A stretch of 33,025 nucleotides of DNA from an uncultured Lachnospiraceae bacterium (GTDB taxonomy: Bacteria > Bacillota > Clostridia > Lachnospirales > Lachnospiraceae). The position numbers and the translations under genes are program-made. The notes beneath the pieces were generated by a model, which made no database searches, had not been told where the DNA came from, and worked only from the letters and a program-made list of their open reading frames with translations. Location of the stretch: positions 1 to 33,025 of the forward strand of contig CANQBX010000042.1 in NCBI GenBank assembly GCA_947589095.1, written 5' to 3'. Position 1 is the stretch's first letter. Every line of letters starts with the position of its first letter. Shown piece after piece: positions 1 to 7,664 of the stretch.

Positions 1-4
1 TGAC

Positions 5-77
5 GGAGGCATAGCTCAGCTGGGAGAGCACATGCATCACACGCATGGGGTCGCAGGTTCGAGCCCTGTTGTCTCCA
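5..77 (+). tRNA. tRNA-Val (anticodon CAC)
   Basis: The 73 nt fold into a full cloverleaf. The acceptor stem pairs 5-11 with 70-76, the D stem is GCTC/GAGC, the anticodon stem is CATGC/GCATG around a 7-nt loop with CAC in the anticodon position, and the T arm contains TTCGAGC. CAC reads GUG, so the tRNA carries valine. The 3' CCA is not encoded (A77 is followed by GAG) and must be added by the nucleotidyltransferase. Its promoter lies outside the window. Confidence 0.93.
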
Positions 78-80
78 GAG

Positions 81-110
81 ACGGAAGCCCTCAGGATTGA
101 GGGCTTCCGT
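81..110 (+). terminator. Rho-independent terminator of the tRNA gene
   Basis: A perfect 13-bp stem (ACGGAAGCCCTCA pairing with TGAGGGCTTCCGT) encloses a 4-nt loop, three bases after the tRNA. The tail (TATTACG) is only weakly T-rich, but position and stem strength fit termination of the tRNA transcript. Confidence 0.75.
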
Positions 111-130
111 TATTACGTCAATATGTAAAA

Positions 131-142
131 AGCGCCGGCGCT
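131..142. promoter_or_regulatory. 12-bp perfect palindrome before the tmcAL ribosome binding site
   Basis: AGCGCCGGCGCT is a perfect palindrome directly before the AAGAAGGA Shine-Dalgarno (144-151) of tmcAL. It could be an operator half-site pair or simply chance in GC-rich DNA. No -10 box is evident between the tRNA terminator and the gene. Confidence 0.25.
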
Positions 143-161
143 GAAGAAGGATGACCAGACC

Positions 162-1481
162 ATGAAAACTGTCGGAATCATCGCGGAATATAACCCGTTC
201 CACAACGGCCATGCCTGTCAGATCCGCCGGGCGAAGGAACTGACCGGCGCGGATTACTGCGTCGTGGCAATGAGCGGGGATTTCGTCCAGCGGGGAGCGC
301 CCGCCGTCTTTGACAAATATACCCGCACCCGCATGGCCCTCTCGTCGGGAGCCGACCTGGTTCTCGAGATTCCCCCTATCTTCGCTGCGGGAAGCGCCGA
401 GGACTTCGCCGCCTGCGGCGCGGCGCTTCTGGACCGTCTGAGCGTGACGGACGCGCTCTGCTTCGGAAGCGAATGCGGACAGATCGAACCGATGCTGGCG
501 ATCGCCAGGATCCTGTGCGAAGAACCGGAAGCCTACAGAAAGGAGCTGTCCGGCGGCCTGAAGAACGGCCTGACGTTCCCGCAGGCGCGGCAGAAGGCGC
601 TGGAGGCGTATCTGGAAGGCAGCGGCAGCGCGGCAGGCAGAAAGCCGTCAGCCGCGCCGACCGTCTCCTCTCTCCTCTCCCGGCCGAACAATATACTGGG
701 CATTGAGTACTGCAAGGCCCTGCTGCGGCGGGGCAGCCGGATGGAAGCGGTGACGGTCCTGCGGCAGGGAAACGGATACCACGACACATGCCTGCGGGAC
801 GACCGGTCCGCTAAGCCGGCGGCAGACGGCCTCCTGTACCCGTCCGCGGCCGCCATCCGCGAGATCCTGAAAAACCATCCCGAACAAAGCGGCGGCATCC
901 GCCCGCACTTCACCGCTCTTTCCCAGAGCGTGCCCGCGCCGGTGCTGACCCTGATCCGCGACGCGTATCCGCTGACGGAAGAAGATTTTTCCGCTCTTCT
1001 TGCGCAGCGGCTCCTTAAGATTCAGCTTACGGACCGGCCGCTGACGGATTTCTACGATATCCCTGAGGACCTGGCCGCCCGGATCAGTAAGCGGACGCTG
1101 GAATTCGCCGGTTTTTCCGACCGCTGCGCCGCGCTGAAAACCAAACAGTACACCTACACCCGCATCTGCCGGGCCCTGATCCATATCATGCTGGATATGA
1201 CAGCGCAGGACGCAGGCGTCCGCAAGGAGCACGACTTTATTTCCTATGCCCGCGTTCTCGGCTTCCGCACGGAGGCCGGGCCGCTTCTGTCCGCCATATC
1301 CAGGCATACGGCTCTGCCGCTGATCACACGGACGGCCGACGCCGCTTCGCTTCTGGATGAATCTTCGCTGGCGGAATTCCGCCGCGACCTGTACTGCTCC
1401 CATCTCTACCAGGCCGTTCTGGCGGCCAAAAGCGGCCGCCGGATCGCCAATGAGTACACGACGGGGCTGATCGTGATGTAA
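162..1481 (+). CDS. tmcAL: tRNA(Met) cytidine acetate ligase TmcAL
   Basis: The 439-residue protein belongs to the YlbM/TmcAL family, which in Bacillus uses ATP and acetate to form N4-acetylcytidine at the wobble base of elongator tRNA-Met. The N-terminus reads GIIAEYNPFHNGH, with the nucleotidyltransferase (H/T)xGH motif at residues 14-17. The conserved GDFVQRG and the following K-Y-R region of the fold come next, and the family C-terminal half is intact. The ATG at 162 has an AAGAAGGA Shine-Dalgarno about 10 nt upstream. The length is normal for the family. It is a cytoplasmic tRNA modification enzyme standing alone between a tRNA gene and a convergent antiporter gene. The function assignment is by family; the activity itself cannot be read from the sequence. 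Confidence 0.93.
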   Translation: MKTVGIIAEYNPFHNGHACQIRRAKELTGADYCVVAMSGDFVQRGAPAVFDKYTRTRMALSSGADLVLEIPPIFAAGSAEDFAACGAALLDRLSVTDALCFGSECGQIEPMLAIARILCEEPEAYRKELSGGLKNGLTFPQARQKALEAYLEGSGSAAGRKPSAAPTVSSLLSRPNNILGIEYCKALLRRGSRMEAVTVLRQGNGYHDTCLRDDRSAKPAADGLLYPSAAAIREILKNHPEQSGGIRPHFTALSQSVPAPVLTLIRDAYPLTEEDFSALLAQRLLKIQLTDRPLTDFYDIPEDLAARISKRTLEFAGFSDRCAALKTKQYTYTRICRALIHIMLDMTAQDAGVRKEHDFISYARVLGFRTEAGPLLSAISRHTALPLITRTADAASLLDESSLAEFRRDLYCSHLYQAVLAAKSGRRIANEYTTGLIVM

Positions 1482-1500
1482 TCTCACCCAATCAGCCCCG
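1462..1500. terminator. Hairpin between convergent tmcAL and antiporter genes, likely bidirectional terminator
   Basis: CGGGGCTGAT (1462-1471) pairs with ATCAGCCCCG (1491-1500), and an inner GTGA/TCAC stem extends it. The tmcAL stop codon sits in the loop. It lies between two convergent genes, as expected for a shared terminator, but neither side has a strong T tract (ATCATTTCTT on the plus side). Confidence 0.5.
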
Positions 1501-1551
1501 ATCATTTCTTCCAGCCGACACTCTTCTACTGCCCTTAAGCCGCCGTTCCGT

Positions 1552-2835
1552 TCAGTGCCCTCCCAGGTGCACCGGCGCCACCGGTTTGTTCCTGCGCCGC
1601 GCGTCGGTCCGGCCTTCTACCCGGATCTCGCCGGCCGCCAGCAGGGCGTGCTTTGTCAGCGCGGGTCCTACCAGCTCATATACCAGAACCGAGAACAGGA
1701 CTACGCTGCGGATCGTCGCACCGTCCTGCAGCTGCTGCGCGGTCAGCGCCATCCCCAGGGAGACGCCCGCCTGCGGCAGCAGCGTGATACCCAGGTATCT
1801 GGTGATCGATTCGCTGCATTTCGTTAAGGAACAGCTGCTGTACGCGCCGAAGATCTTGCCCGCGGAACGGAACACGATATACACGGCGCCGATGAGCAGC
1901 ACCAGCGGATTCGACAGGATCTTAAGATCCAGCTCTGCGCCGGATATCACGAAAAATAGCACGAACAGCGGCGCCGTCCAGTCGTCGATGTGCTCCATCA
2001 GGCTCTCGGAGAAATCGCAGATGTTGCAGAATACGGTTCCCGCCATCATGCACACCAGAAGCAGGCTGAAGCCGATATGGATGCCGCCCGCCTCAAATTT
2101 CAGCATAGATACCCCTACGGTAAACAGCACGCAGGAAATGGACAGGCAGAGCCTCTTGCTTCCGGAATGGAAATATTTCTCCATCACATGCAGCACGACC
2201 CCTGCCAGACTTCCCAGCGCCAGGGAAAGCACGATCTCCAGCACCGGCTCCAGCAGCACGCTCGTCAGGCTGATCACGCCGCTCTCCAGGGCATTCGCGA
2301 CCCCGAAGGATGCCGCGAACAGAACCAGGCCCACCGCGTCGTCGATGGCCACCACAAGAAGAAGCAGCTTGGTCATGGGACCGTTGGCCTTGTACTGCCG
2401 CACCACCATCAGCGTCGCCGCCGGCGCCGTAGCCGCGGCGATGGCTCCCAGCGTGATCGCCGAAGAGACAGAGATCACCTGCGGGAAGATAAAATGCAGC
2501 GCCACCAGGCTGATATCCACGATGGCCGTAGTAACTACCGCCTGCAGGATACCCACCGTGATCGCCTGCCGCCCCATGTGCTTTAACTGCTCCAGCCGGA
2601 ATTCGTTTCCGATCGTAAATGCGATAAATCCGAGCGCCACCTGCGAGATCAGATCCAAGCCCTCCACCTCCTGTGGGGTCCTGAATACGATTCCCAGCCT
2701 TCCCAGACAAAACGGCCCCAGCAGCACGCCCATCACCAGATACGCGGTGACGGCGGGAAGCTTCAGCATTTTCGCAAGCCTGGTCATTAAAAGGCCGCCG
2801 AACATGGCGGCCGACAACTGCATCAAAATAAGCAT
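1552..2835 (-). CDS. Cation/proton antiporter, CPA2 (Na+/H+ exchanger) family
   Basis: This is an integral membrane protein of 427 residues from the chosen start, with about 12 hydrophobic segments in the Na+/H+ exchanger fold. The paired aspartates of electrogenic antiporters are visible in AIDDAVG (residues 165-166), preceded by the unwound-helix stretch ATAPAATL (about 136-143). There is no C-terminal RCK/TrkA-N domain, so it is the short NapA-like form rather than full KefB. ATG 2835 was chosen because GGAGGT (2844-2849) lies 8 nt away; the ATG at 2841 is only 2 nt from it and the one at 2853 lies before it. The likely role is Na+ or K+ efflux coupled to proton entry; the ion cannot be told from sequence. 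A strong leader hairpin precedes it. Confidence 0.85.
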   Translation of the reverse strand: MLILMQLSAAMFGGLLMTRLAKMLKLPAVTAYLVMGVLLGPFCLGRLGIVFRTPQEVEGLDLISQVALGFIAFTIGNEFRLEQLKHMGRQAITVGILQAVVTTAIVDISLVALHFIFPQVISVSSAITLGAIAAATAPAATLMVVRQYKANGPMTKLLLLVVAIDDAVGLVLFAASFGVANALESGVISLTSVLLEPVLEIVLSLALGSLAGVVLHVMEKYFHSGSKRLCLSISCVLFTVGVSMLKFEAGGIHIGFSLLLVCMMAGTVFCNICDFSESLMEHIDDWTAPLFVLFFVISGAELDLKILSNPLVLLIGAVYIVFRSAGKIFGAYSSCSLTKCSESITRYLGITLLPQAGVSLGMALTAQQLQDGATIRSVVLFSVLVYELVGPALTKHALLAAGEIRVEGRTDARRRNKPVAPVHLGGH

Positions 2836-2854
2836 ATCCATGCACCTCCGCAAC

Positions 2855-2887
2855 GGAAAGGCCGCAGAAAAACCGGCGGCCGTTTCC
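2855..2887 (-). promoter_or_regulatory. Leader hairpin of the antiporter gene
   Basis: On the minus strand GGAAA-C-GGCCGC pairs with GCGGCC-TTTCC around a 10-nt loop containing TTTTT, giving 11 bp with one bulged C. It ends 5 nt before the GGAGGT ribosome binding site of the antiporter. It may stabilise the transcript or gate ribosome access. No T tract follows, so it is not an ordinary terminator. Confidence 0.45.
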
Positions 2888-3007
2888 TTCTCTATTCAGT
2901 CCGCATGTAATATAGTCCCGAATTGTGAACAAAATGTATCTTATATATAAACAAACTGTAAACATATCTGTGTTCTCAACCTGACGGACCGCATCTCGCT
3001 ATGGTGT

Positions 3008-3150
3008 TTATCTCCTGTAATGCGATGCGAAAAGAACGGCAGCCGCGCTTAAAAGATTCTGAATAACAATGGGAGCACCAGCTTCGTGATCTGCCGGTAG
3101 AAACGGGCGCTCTTCTCCCGACTCTCCAAAGGGGAGTGTTTTCGGTCCAT
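3008..3150 (-). pseudogene. Frameshifted, truncated N-terminal remnant of a MATE-family efflux gene
   Basis: From an ATG at 3150, with an AGAGG ribosome binding site upstream, the minus strand encodes about 33 residues including FYRQITKLVLPLLF and then hits a stop. In the next frame the text continues as QNLLSAAAVLFASHYRR and stops at 3008. Joined (one C appears lost at the F/Q junction) this reads KLVLPLLFQNLLSAA, the characteristic first helix of MATE multidrug transporters; the rest of the roughly 450-codon gene is missing. The intact MATE gene at 24-26 kb belongs to a different sequence subgroup. The 2836-3191 gap otherwise holds only the leader hairpin and AT-rich DNA with no convincing promoter. 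Confidence 0.6.
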
Positions 3151-3191
3151 AGCTTTTTTCCTCTCAACAGTCCGATTCCGGTACGCCCGGG

Positions 3192-4571
3192 TTAACGCGA
3201 CAAAACCACGACAGCCTCGCAGTGCTCCGTGTGGGGAAACAGATCATACGGCCAGCATTCTCCCGCCCGGTAGCCGAACTGCTTAAACACCTTCAGATCC
3301 CTGGCCAGCGTCTCCGGATTGCAGGAAATATATACCACCCGCGACGGCTTCAGCGCCGCCGCGGCGCGGATAAATTCCTCCGTGCTGCCGCTTCTGGGCG
3401 GATCCATGAAGATCACGTCCGCGCGCTCCCCCTGGGCCGCCATGCCGGTCATAAATGCCGTCGCGTCGTTCTGATAGAACTGGATATTCTCCGTCCGGTT
3501 GCGCTTCGCGTTGGCGGCGGCGTCCCGCACCGCGTCCGGATTCAGTTCCACGCCGATCACCCGGCCCGCCTTCGCGGCGGCGATGATGCCTATGGTTCCC
3601 GTCCCGCAGTAGGCGTCGATCACCGTCTCCTGTCCGGTCAGTCCGGCCAGCTCCATAGCCTTTCCGTAAAGCTTCTCCGTCTGCACCGGATTCACCTGGT
3701 AGAAGGACTTGCCGGAAATACGGAACCGGCAGCCGCACAGTTCGTCCTCGATATAGCCTTTGCCGTAAAGCACCCTTTCTTTATCCCCCAGCACCATGCT
3801 GGTGGAGCGGTCGTTCTGATTCTGGATGACCGTGGTGATCTCCGGATGACGGTCCCGCAGCGCCTTTACGAAATGGTTGCGGGAAGGAAATACCGGCGAA
3901 GCCGTCACCAGCACCACCATGATCTCCCCGGTGGCGAAGCCCCGCTTCACCAGCACATGGCGAAGAAGGCCGAAGCCGGTATCCTCATCGTAGGTCCTGA
4001 TCTTAAAGGATTTCGCCAGCTCCCGCACGGTTCCGATGATCTCGTCCGCCTTCTCATCCTCGATCATGCAGGACTTCACCGGCACGATCCGATGGCTCCC
4101 CTCCTGATATACGCCGGAAATGATTTCGCCCTTCTGAAATCCGAATACGGCGTGTACCTTATTCCGATAATGGAACGGTATCTCCATCCCGGTCACCGGC
4201 TGCACTTTGCAGGCGCCGCTCAGAAGACGCTCCACATTGCGCTGCTTGCGCTTCAGCTGCTCGTCGTAAGGAATGTCCAGCATCTGGCAGCCGCCGCATT
4301 TTCCGAAGGCGGGGCAAATTGCTTTTCGCCCGTTAGCCTCCTGTTTTTCCGTTGTTTCCTGCGCTGATATGGCCCCTTGTCGTGATCCAGATTCACCAAG
4401 ATGTTGAGATTTCTTTGATCTCTGAGACACGCCTGTCTTTTGCGGCATCTTTGTCCTCTGCGGTTCTTCTGCCTTCTGCGGTCCTGCTGCTTTCCGCTGC
4501 GTTTCTGCTTTCCGCGACGCCGCATCCTGCGCCGACTTCCTATCTGACTTTCTTTTATTCCTGCTGTCCAT
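3192..4571 (-). CDS. rlmD: 23S rRNA (uracil-5-)-methyltransferase RlmD/RumA family
   Basis: This SAM-dependent RNA m5U methyltransferase has 459 residues from ATG 4571, where GGGGA lies 6 nt upstream; an upstream in-frame TTG at 4589 is less likely. The iron-sulfur ligands are present as CPAFGKCGGC (C86, C92, C95) plus C168 in VKSCMIED. The C-terminal half has the SAM motif DAYCGTGTIGI, the DPPRSG motif and the catalytic cysteine in YISCNPETLARD. The TRAM domain usual at the N-terminus is not visible. Instead residues 1-85 are a low-complexity Lys/Gln/Ser-rich tail with KA..PQ/RT..PQ-like imperfect repeats. It may modify 23S rRNA, but Firmicutes paralogues differ in target position, so the exact uridine is uncertain. 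It is divergent from proX. Confidence 0.88.
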   Translation of the reverse strand: MDSRNKRKSDRKSAQDAASRKAETQRKAAGPQKAEEPQRTKMPQKTGVSQRSKKSQHLGESGSRQGAISAQETTEKQEANGRKAICPAFGKCGGCQMLDIPYDEQLKRKQRNVERLLSGACKVQPVTGMEIPFHYRNKVHAVFGFQKGEIISGVYQEGSHRIVPVKSCMIEDEKADEIIGTVRELAKSFKIRTYDEDTGFGLLRHVLVKRGFATGEIMVVLVTASPVFPSRNHFVKALRDRHPEITTVIQNQNDRSTSMVLGDKERVLYGKGYIEDELCGCRFRISGKSFYQVNPVQTEKLYGKAMELAGLTGQETVIDAYCGTGTIGIIAAAKAGRVIGVELNPDAVRDAAANAKRNRTENIQFYQNDATAFMTGMAAQGERADVIFMDPPRSGSTEEFIRAAAALKPSRVVYISCNPETLARDLKVFKQFGYRAGECWPYDLFPHTEHCEAVVVLSR

Positions 4572-4664
4572 TGATGATCCCCATAACAAACCAATATCTC
4601 TTCAAAACATGCCGTCAAACCAACAAACACCAATTAACCGCATACTAATTATTGAATATCACCG

Positions 4665-4692
4665 TTGCATTTTCTGATCTTTTTTGTATAAT
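4665..4692 (+). promoter_or_regulatory. Sigma-A promoter of proX
   Basis: TTGCAT (4665-4670), a 16-nt spacer and a perfect TATAAT (4687-4692). The predicted start near 4699 places the CGCTGCCG hairpin at the very 5' end of the transcript and leaves a leader of about 120 nt. Confidence 0.75.
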
Positions 4693-4701
4693 AATCTCGT
4701 G

Positions 4702-4726
4702 CGCTGCCGCTGCATTATCGGCAGCG
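4702..4726 (+). promoter_or_regulatory. 5'-terminal leader hairpin of proX mRNA
   Basis: CGCTGCCG (4702-4709) and CGGCAGCG (4719-4726) form a perfect 8-bp stem with a 9-nt loop. It begins within a few bases of the predicted transcription start, so it may protect the 5' end or act as an operator-like inverted repeat. Confidence 0.45.
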
Positions 4727-4821
4727 ATTTCCAAAGCATTCACCGGACAGATAGCTCCGCCAGACAGATACCGCACACGGCAGAACAAATAGCAAATCCA
4801 TTTCAAGACAAGGAGAAACAA

Positions 4822-5379
4822 ATGGAAGAATTCTACATAGACCCGACTCTCTACACCGGCCGTCCCGCGGACGTATCCGGCCGTCTCCCGCGCGAGGTCC
4901 GCACCTACGATCTTCTGGACCGGCTGGGCATTCCCTACGAGCGGCTGGATCACACCGCCACCTACACCATCGACGCCTGCCACGATATCGACAAACGGCT
5001 GGGCATCGAGATCTGCAAGAATCTTTTCCTCTGCAACGCCCAGAGAACCAGCTTCTATCTTCTGATGATGCCGGGAGAGAAGAAGTTCCGCACCGCCGTT
5101 CTCTCCAAAGAGATCGGCAGCGCCCGCCTGTCCTTCGCCTCCGCCGAATACATGGAGGAATTTCTAGACATCACGCCCGGCTCCGTAAGCGTCCTGGGTC
5201 TGATGAACGACCATGACCGCCGGGTACGGCTGCTGATCGACGAGGACGTGATCAACGGCCACGAGTACATCGGCTGCCATCCCTGCGTCAATACCTCCAG
5301 CCTGCGGATCAAAACCACGGATATTCTGGAGAAATTCCTGCCGTATGTAGAGCATCCGTATACGGTGGTAAAGCTGTAA
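4822..5379 (+). CDS. proX: Prolyl-tRNA editing protein ProX (YbaK/Cys-tRNA(Pro)-Ala-tRNA(Pro) deacylase family)
   Basis: The 185-residue protein is made of a single YbaK/EbsC aminoacyl-tRNA deacylase domain of the ProX/PrdX type. These free-standing enzymes hydrolyse mischarged Ala-tRNA-Pro in trans. Visible family features are the N-terminal LLDRLGIPYERLDH, the CKNLFLCN strand with the following lysine-rich turn (PGEKKFR), the substrate loop GSVSVLGLMND and the C-terminal EYIGCHPCVNTSSLRI. ATG 4822 has AGGAG at 4811-4815 with good spacing; the reading frame is open further upstream but lacks a ribosome site there. It is monocistronic from its own TATAAT promoter and divergent from rlmD, so both neighbours act in RNA or translation quality. 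Confidence 0.88.
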   Translation: MEEFYIDPTLYTGRPADVSGRLPREVRTYDLLDRLGIPYERLDHTATYTIDACHDIDKRLGIEICKNLFLCNAQRTSFYLLMMPGEKKFRTAVLSKEIGSARLSFASAEYMEEFLDITPGSVSVLGLMNDHDRRVRLLIDEDVINGHEYIGCHPCVNTSSLRIKTTDILEKFLPYVEHPYTVVKL

Positions 5380-5471
5380 AATTACGTCAGAAGCAGCTAT
5401 ATCAGTTCCGGCAAAGAGTGAATTCCTGCGTGTAACTGCATCCTGTCGAATGCCAGGCAATTTCGAAACCC

Positions 5472-5531
5472 ACGGCAGATGCCGATTCTCTTCCGCATGA
5501 TTATGCGTTTTAAAGAAATCGCATCTGCCGT
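5472..5531. repeat. 60-bp nested inverted repeat in the proX/pepP intergenic gap
   Basis: ACGGCAGATGC (5472-5482) is repeated perfectly inverted at 5521-5531, enclosing 38 nt that hold a second hairpin, CGCAT-GATT-ATGCG (5494-5507), followed by TTTTAAAG. It lies between convergent proX and pepP, so the inner hairpin plus TTTT could terminate proX. The 11-bp outer arms are more than a terminator needs and resemble a palindromic intergenic unit. The rest of the 301-nt gap (5380-5680) shows only a 33-codon minus-strand ORF that I do not recognise. Confidence 0.5.
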
Positions 5532-5680
5532 ACCGCAATTTTCATTTCTTCCATCTGTCTTTCGCAGTCGACCACCATAGCGCTTTGATGCTTACTGGCA
5601 CAATATCCAGCCACATCTGTTCGCTGGCTCCGTTTCCCGTCATCTGGTCCGGTTCCCTGCCGGGTCGGTCAGGCCGCATC

Positions 5681-7465
5681 TCAGATTTCCCGCGTAGCTT
5701 CCTTAAGCCACGCCTTCTCATCCTCATCCAGATACGGCGCGATCTTCTCATAGACCTGCTTATGATATTCGTTCAGATACGCAATGTCCCGCTTCTCCAT
5801 CAGCGACACATCCAGCGCGTCCAGATCGATCGGCACATAGGTCAGATACTCGAATTCCATGAACTGGCCGTACTCGTTCTTCTCCGCCTTTTTGCACACC
5901 AGGAGATTCTCCGTGCGGACGCCGTGGCTTCCCTCGATATAGACGCCCGGCTCGTCGGAGCAGACCATGCCTTCCTCGAAGGCGGCCCATTCCGTCCGCT
6001 CCGGAACCGCCTTCCAGCGGAATCCCACCGGCGCCTCGTGGACGTTCAGCAGATATCCGACGCCGTGCCCGGTGCCGTGGTTGAAATTCAGTCCCCGGCT
6101 CCAGAACGGCTCGCGGGCCACATAATCCAGCGTCATGCCGCTGCTGCCGTAGAGGAATTTCACATGGCCCAGACGCAGCATGCTCATGGCCACCAGCGTG
6201 AAATGCTCCCGCTCCTCGTCGGTAATCGGCCCCATGGCGATGGTTCGGGTGATATCCGTGGTGCCCTCGTAGTACTGACCGCCGGAATCCACCAGATACA
6301 GTCCCTTCGGCTCGATCACCGTGTCCGATTCCGGCGTGGCCGAATAATGGCACATGGCCGCGTTGGGTCCGTAGGCGGAGATCGTATCGAAGCTCAGGCC
6401 CAGATTGCCGTCCTGCTGCCTGCGCAGCTCCTCCAGATAGTCGGAGACGCTGATCTCGGTCATCGGGATCTTGCCGATATTCTTCTTCATCCAGCAAATA
6501 AATTTCGTCACCGCCACGCCGTCCTTGATATGGGCGCGGCGCATGTTCTCCACCTCGGTCGGATTCTTCACCGCCTTGGCAAGCGTGGCCGGATTCGTCT
6601 TGTCGATGATCCTATTGCTTTCGTCCAGATTGCTGACCAGCGCGTAATTGGTCTTGGCCAGCTGCAGCAGTACGCTCTCATTTCTAAAGGATTTCACAAA
6701 CTCATAGATGTCGTTGTAGGGCTTTACGGTCACGCCGATCTCCTGCAGATAGTCCCGCACCCTGCCGTCTAACGTCTTCCCGTTAATGAACAGATACAGC
6801 TCGTCCTCTGTCACGACCGCGTAGGACAGCACCACCGGATTGCAGGGCACGTCGTTCCCGCGGATATTGAGGAGCCAGACGATATCGTCCATGCTGGTCA
6901 GGATATGGACCGTGGCCTTCAGCTCCTTCATCTTCCCCCGCAGATTGCTGATCTTATCGGCGGCGGACCTGCCGGTGTATCGCTCGTCCAGGATCCACAC
7001 CGGCTCGGCGGACAGCGCGGGACGGTCCGTCCAGATCTCTCCCACCAGATCCAGCTCATAGGAAAATGTGATCCTCTTCTCTTCCAGCTTCTTCGCGAGC
7101 TTCTTCCCCTCCTGGCTGCTGACCACACGGCCGTCGAAACCAAGGACGCCGCCTTCAGGCAGCGCGTCCGCCAGATAATCCTCGATCTCCGGCACGCCTT
7201 CCTCCCCCATCTTCATCAGGGTGAAGCCGCTGCCCGCCAGTTCCTTCGCCGCCTGGACAAAATACCTTCCGTCGGTCCACAGGCAGGCTTCCTTCGCCGT
7301 CACGACGGCGGTTCCGGCGGACCCGGTAAAGCCGGTCAGGAAGCGGCGGCATTTAAAGTAACCGTCCACATATTCGGACAGATGGAAATCCGACGTCGGC
7401 ACCATATAGGCGTCCACGCCCCGCTCTGCCATCAAACCGCGAAGCTTCTGAAGATTCTCGTTCAT
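5681..7465 (-). CDS. Xaa-Pro aminopeptidase (aminopeptidase P, M24B)
   Basis: This cytoplasmic di-metal peptidase removes an N-terminal residue that precedes proline. At 594 residues it is the long three-domain form related to eukaryotic XPNPEP1, with two creatinase-like N-terminal domains (about 1-310), the pita-bread catalytic domain (about 310-535) and the M24 C-terminal segment. All five metal ligands are visible: D393 (LVDSGGQ), D404 (TTDITR), H467 (NHGTGHGVG), E505 (SDEPGVYIEG) and E519 (RTENL); the catalytic H463 is also there. ATG 7465 has AAGGAG about 8-9 nt upstream. A 199-nt gap separates it from the HAD gene upstream; I see no convincing promoter in it. It lies at the 3' end of the minus-strand gene run. 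Confidence 0.93.
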   Translation of the reverse strand: MNENLQKLRGLMAERGVDAYMVPTSDFHLSEYVDGYFKCRRFLTGFTGSAGTAVVTAKEACLWTDGRYFVQAAKELAGSGFTLMKMGEEGVPEIEDYLADALPEGGVLGFDGRVVSSQEGKKLAKKLEEKRITFSYELDLVGEIWTDRPALSAEPVWILDERYTGRSAADKISNLRGKMKELKATVHILTSMDDIVWLLNIRGNDVPCNPVVLSYAVVTEDELYLFINGKTLDGRVRDYLQEIGVTVKPYNDIYEFVKSFRNESVLLQLAKTNYALVSNLDESNRIIDKTNPATLAKAVKNPTEVENMRRAHIKDGVAVTKFICWMKKNIGKIPMTEISVSDYLEELRRQQDGNLGLSFDTISAYGPNAAMCHYSATPESDTVIEPKGLYLVDSGGQYYEGTTDITRTIAMGPITDEEREHFTLVAMSMLRLGHVKFLYGSSGMTLDYVAREPFWSRGLNFNHGTGHGVGYLLNVHEAPVGFRWKAVPERTEWAAFEEGMVCSDEPGVYIEGSHGVRTENLLVCKKAEKNEYGQFMEFEYLTYVPIDLDALDVSLMEKRDIAYLNEYHKQVYEKIAPYLDEDEKAWLKEATREI

Positions 7466-7664
7466 AGTCTGTATTCTCCTTTTCCTGCGAGAAGCGCGCT
7501 GATTTCGGTCTGTACATACGTATTTTCTGTGACCGGACGAATGCCGGCGCGCTTTCGCGATATTCTTCTATTTTTGTCCGGCTCAGCCAAATGCCCTCTG
7601 TTCAAATGCCATTCCAAAGCAGAACGAACAGACGCTTGCTGAAACATCCGGATCTTTCCCGGCA

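Noticed and set aside
2976-3167. A 63-residue ORF as a genuine small protein
   Set aside because: It runs partly in the frame after the MATE-like frameshift and has no recognisable similarity as a whole; the remnant explanation fits better.
5542-5644. A 33-codon minus-strand ORF after pepP (ends ALWWSTAKDRWKK)
   Set aside because: It is short, without a clear Shine-Dalgarno or known relatives; it may be a relic but cannot be supported as a gene.
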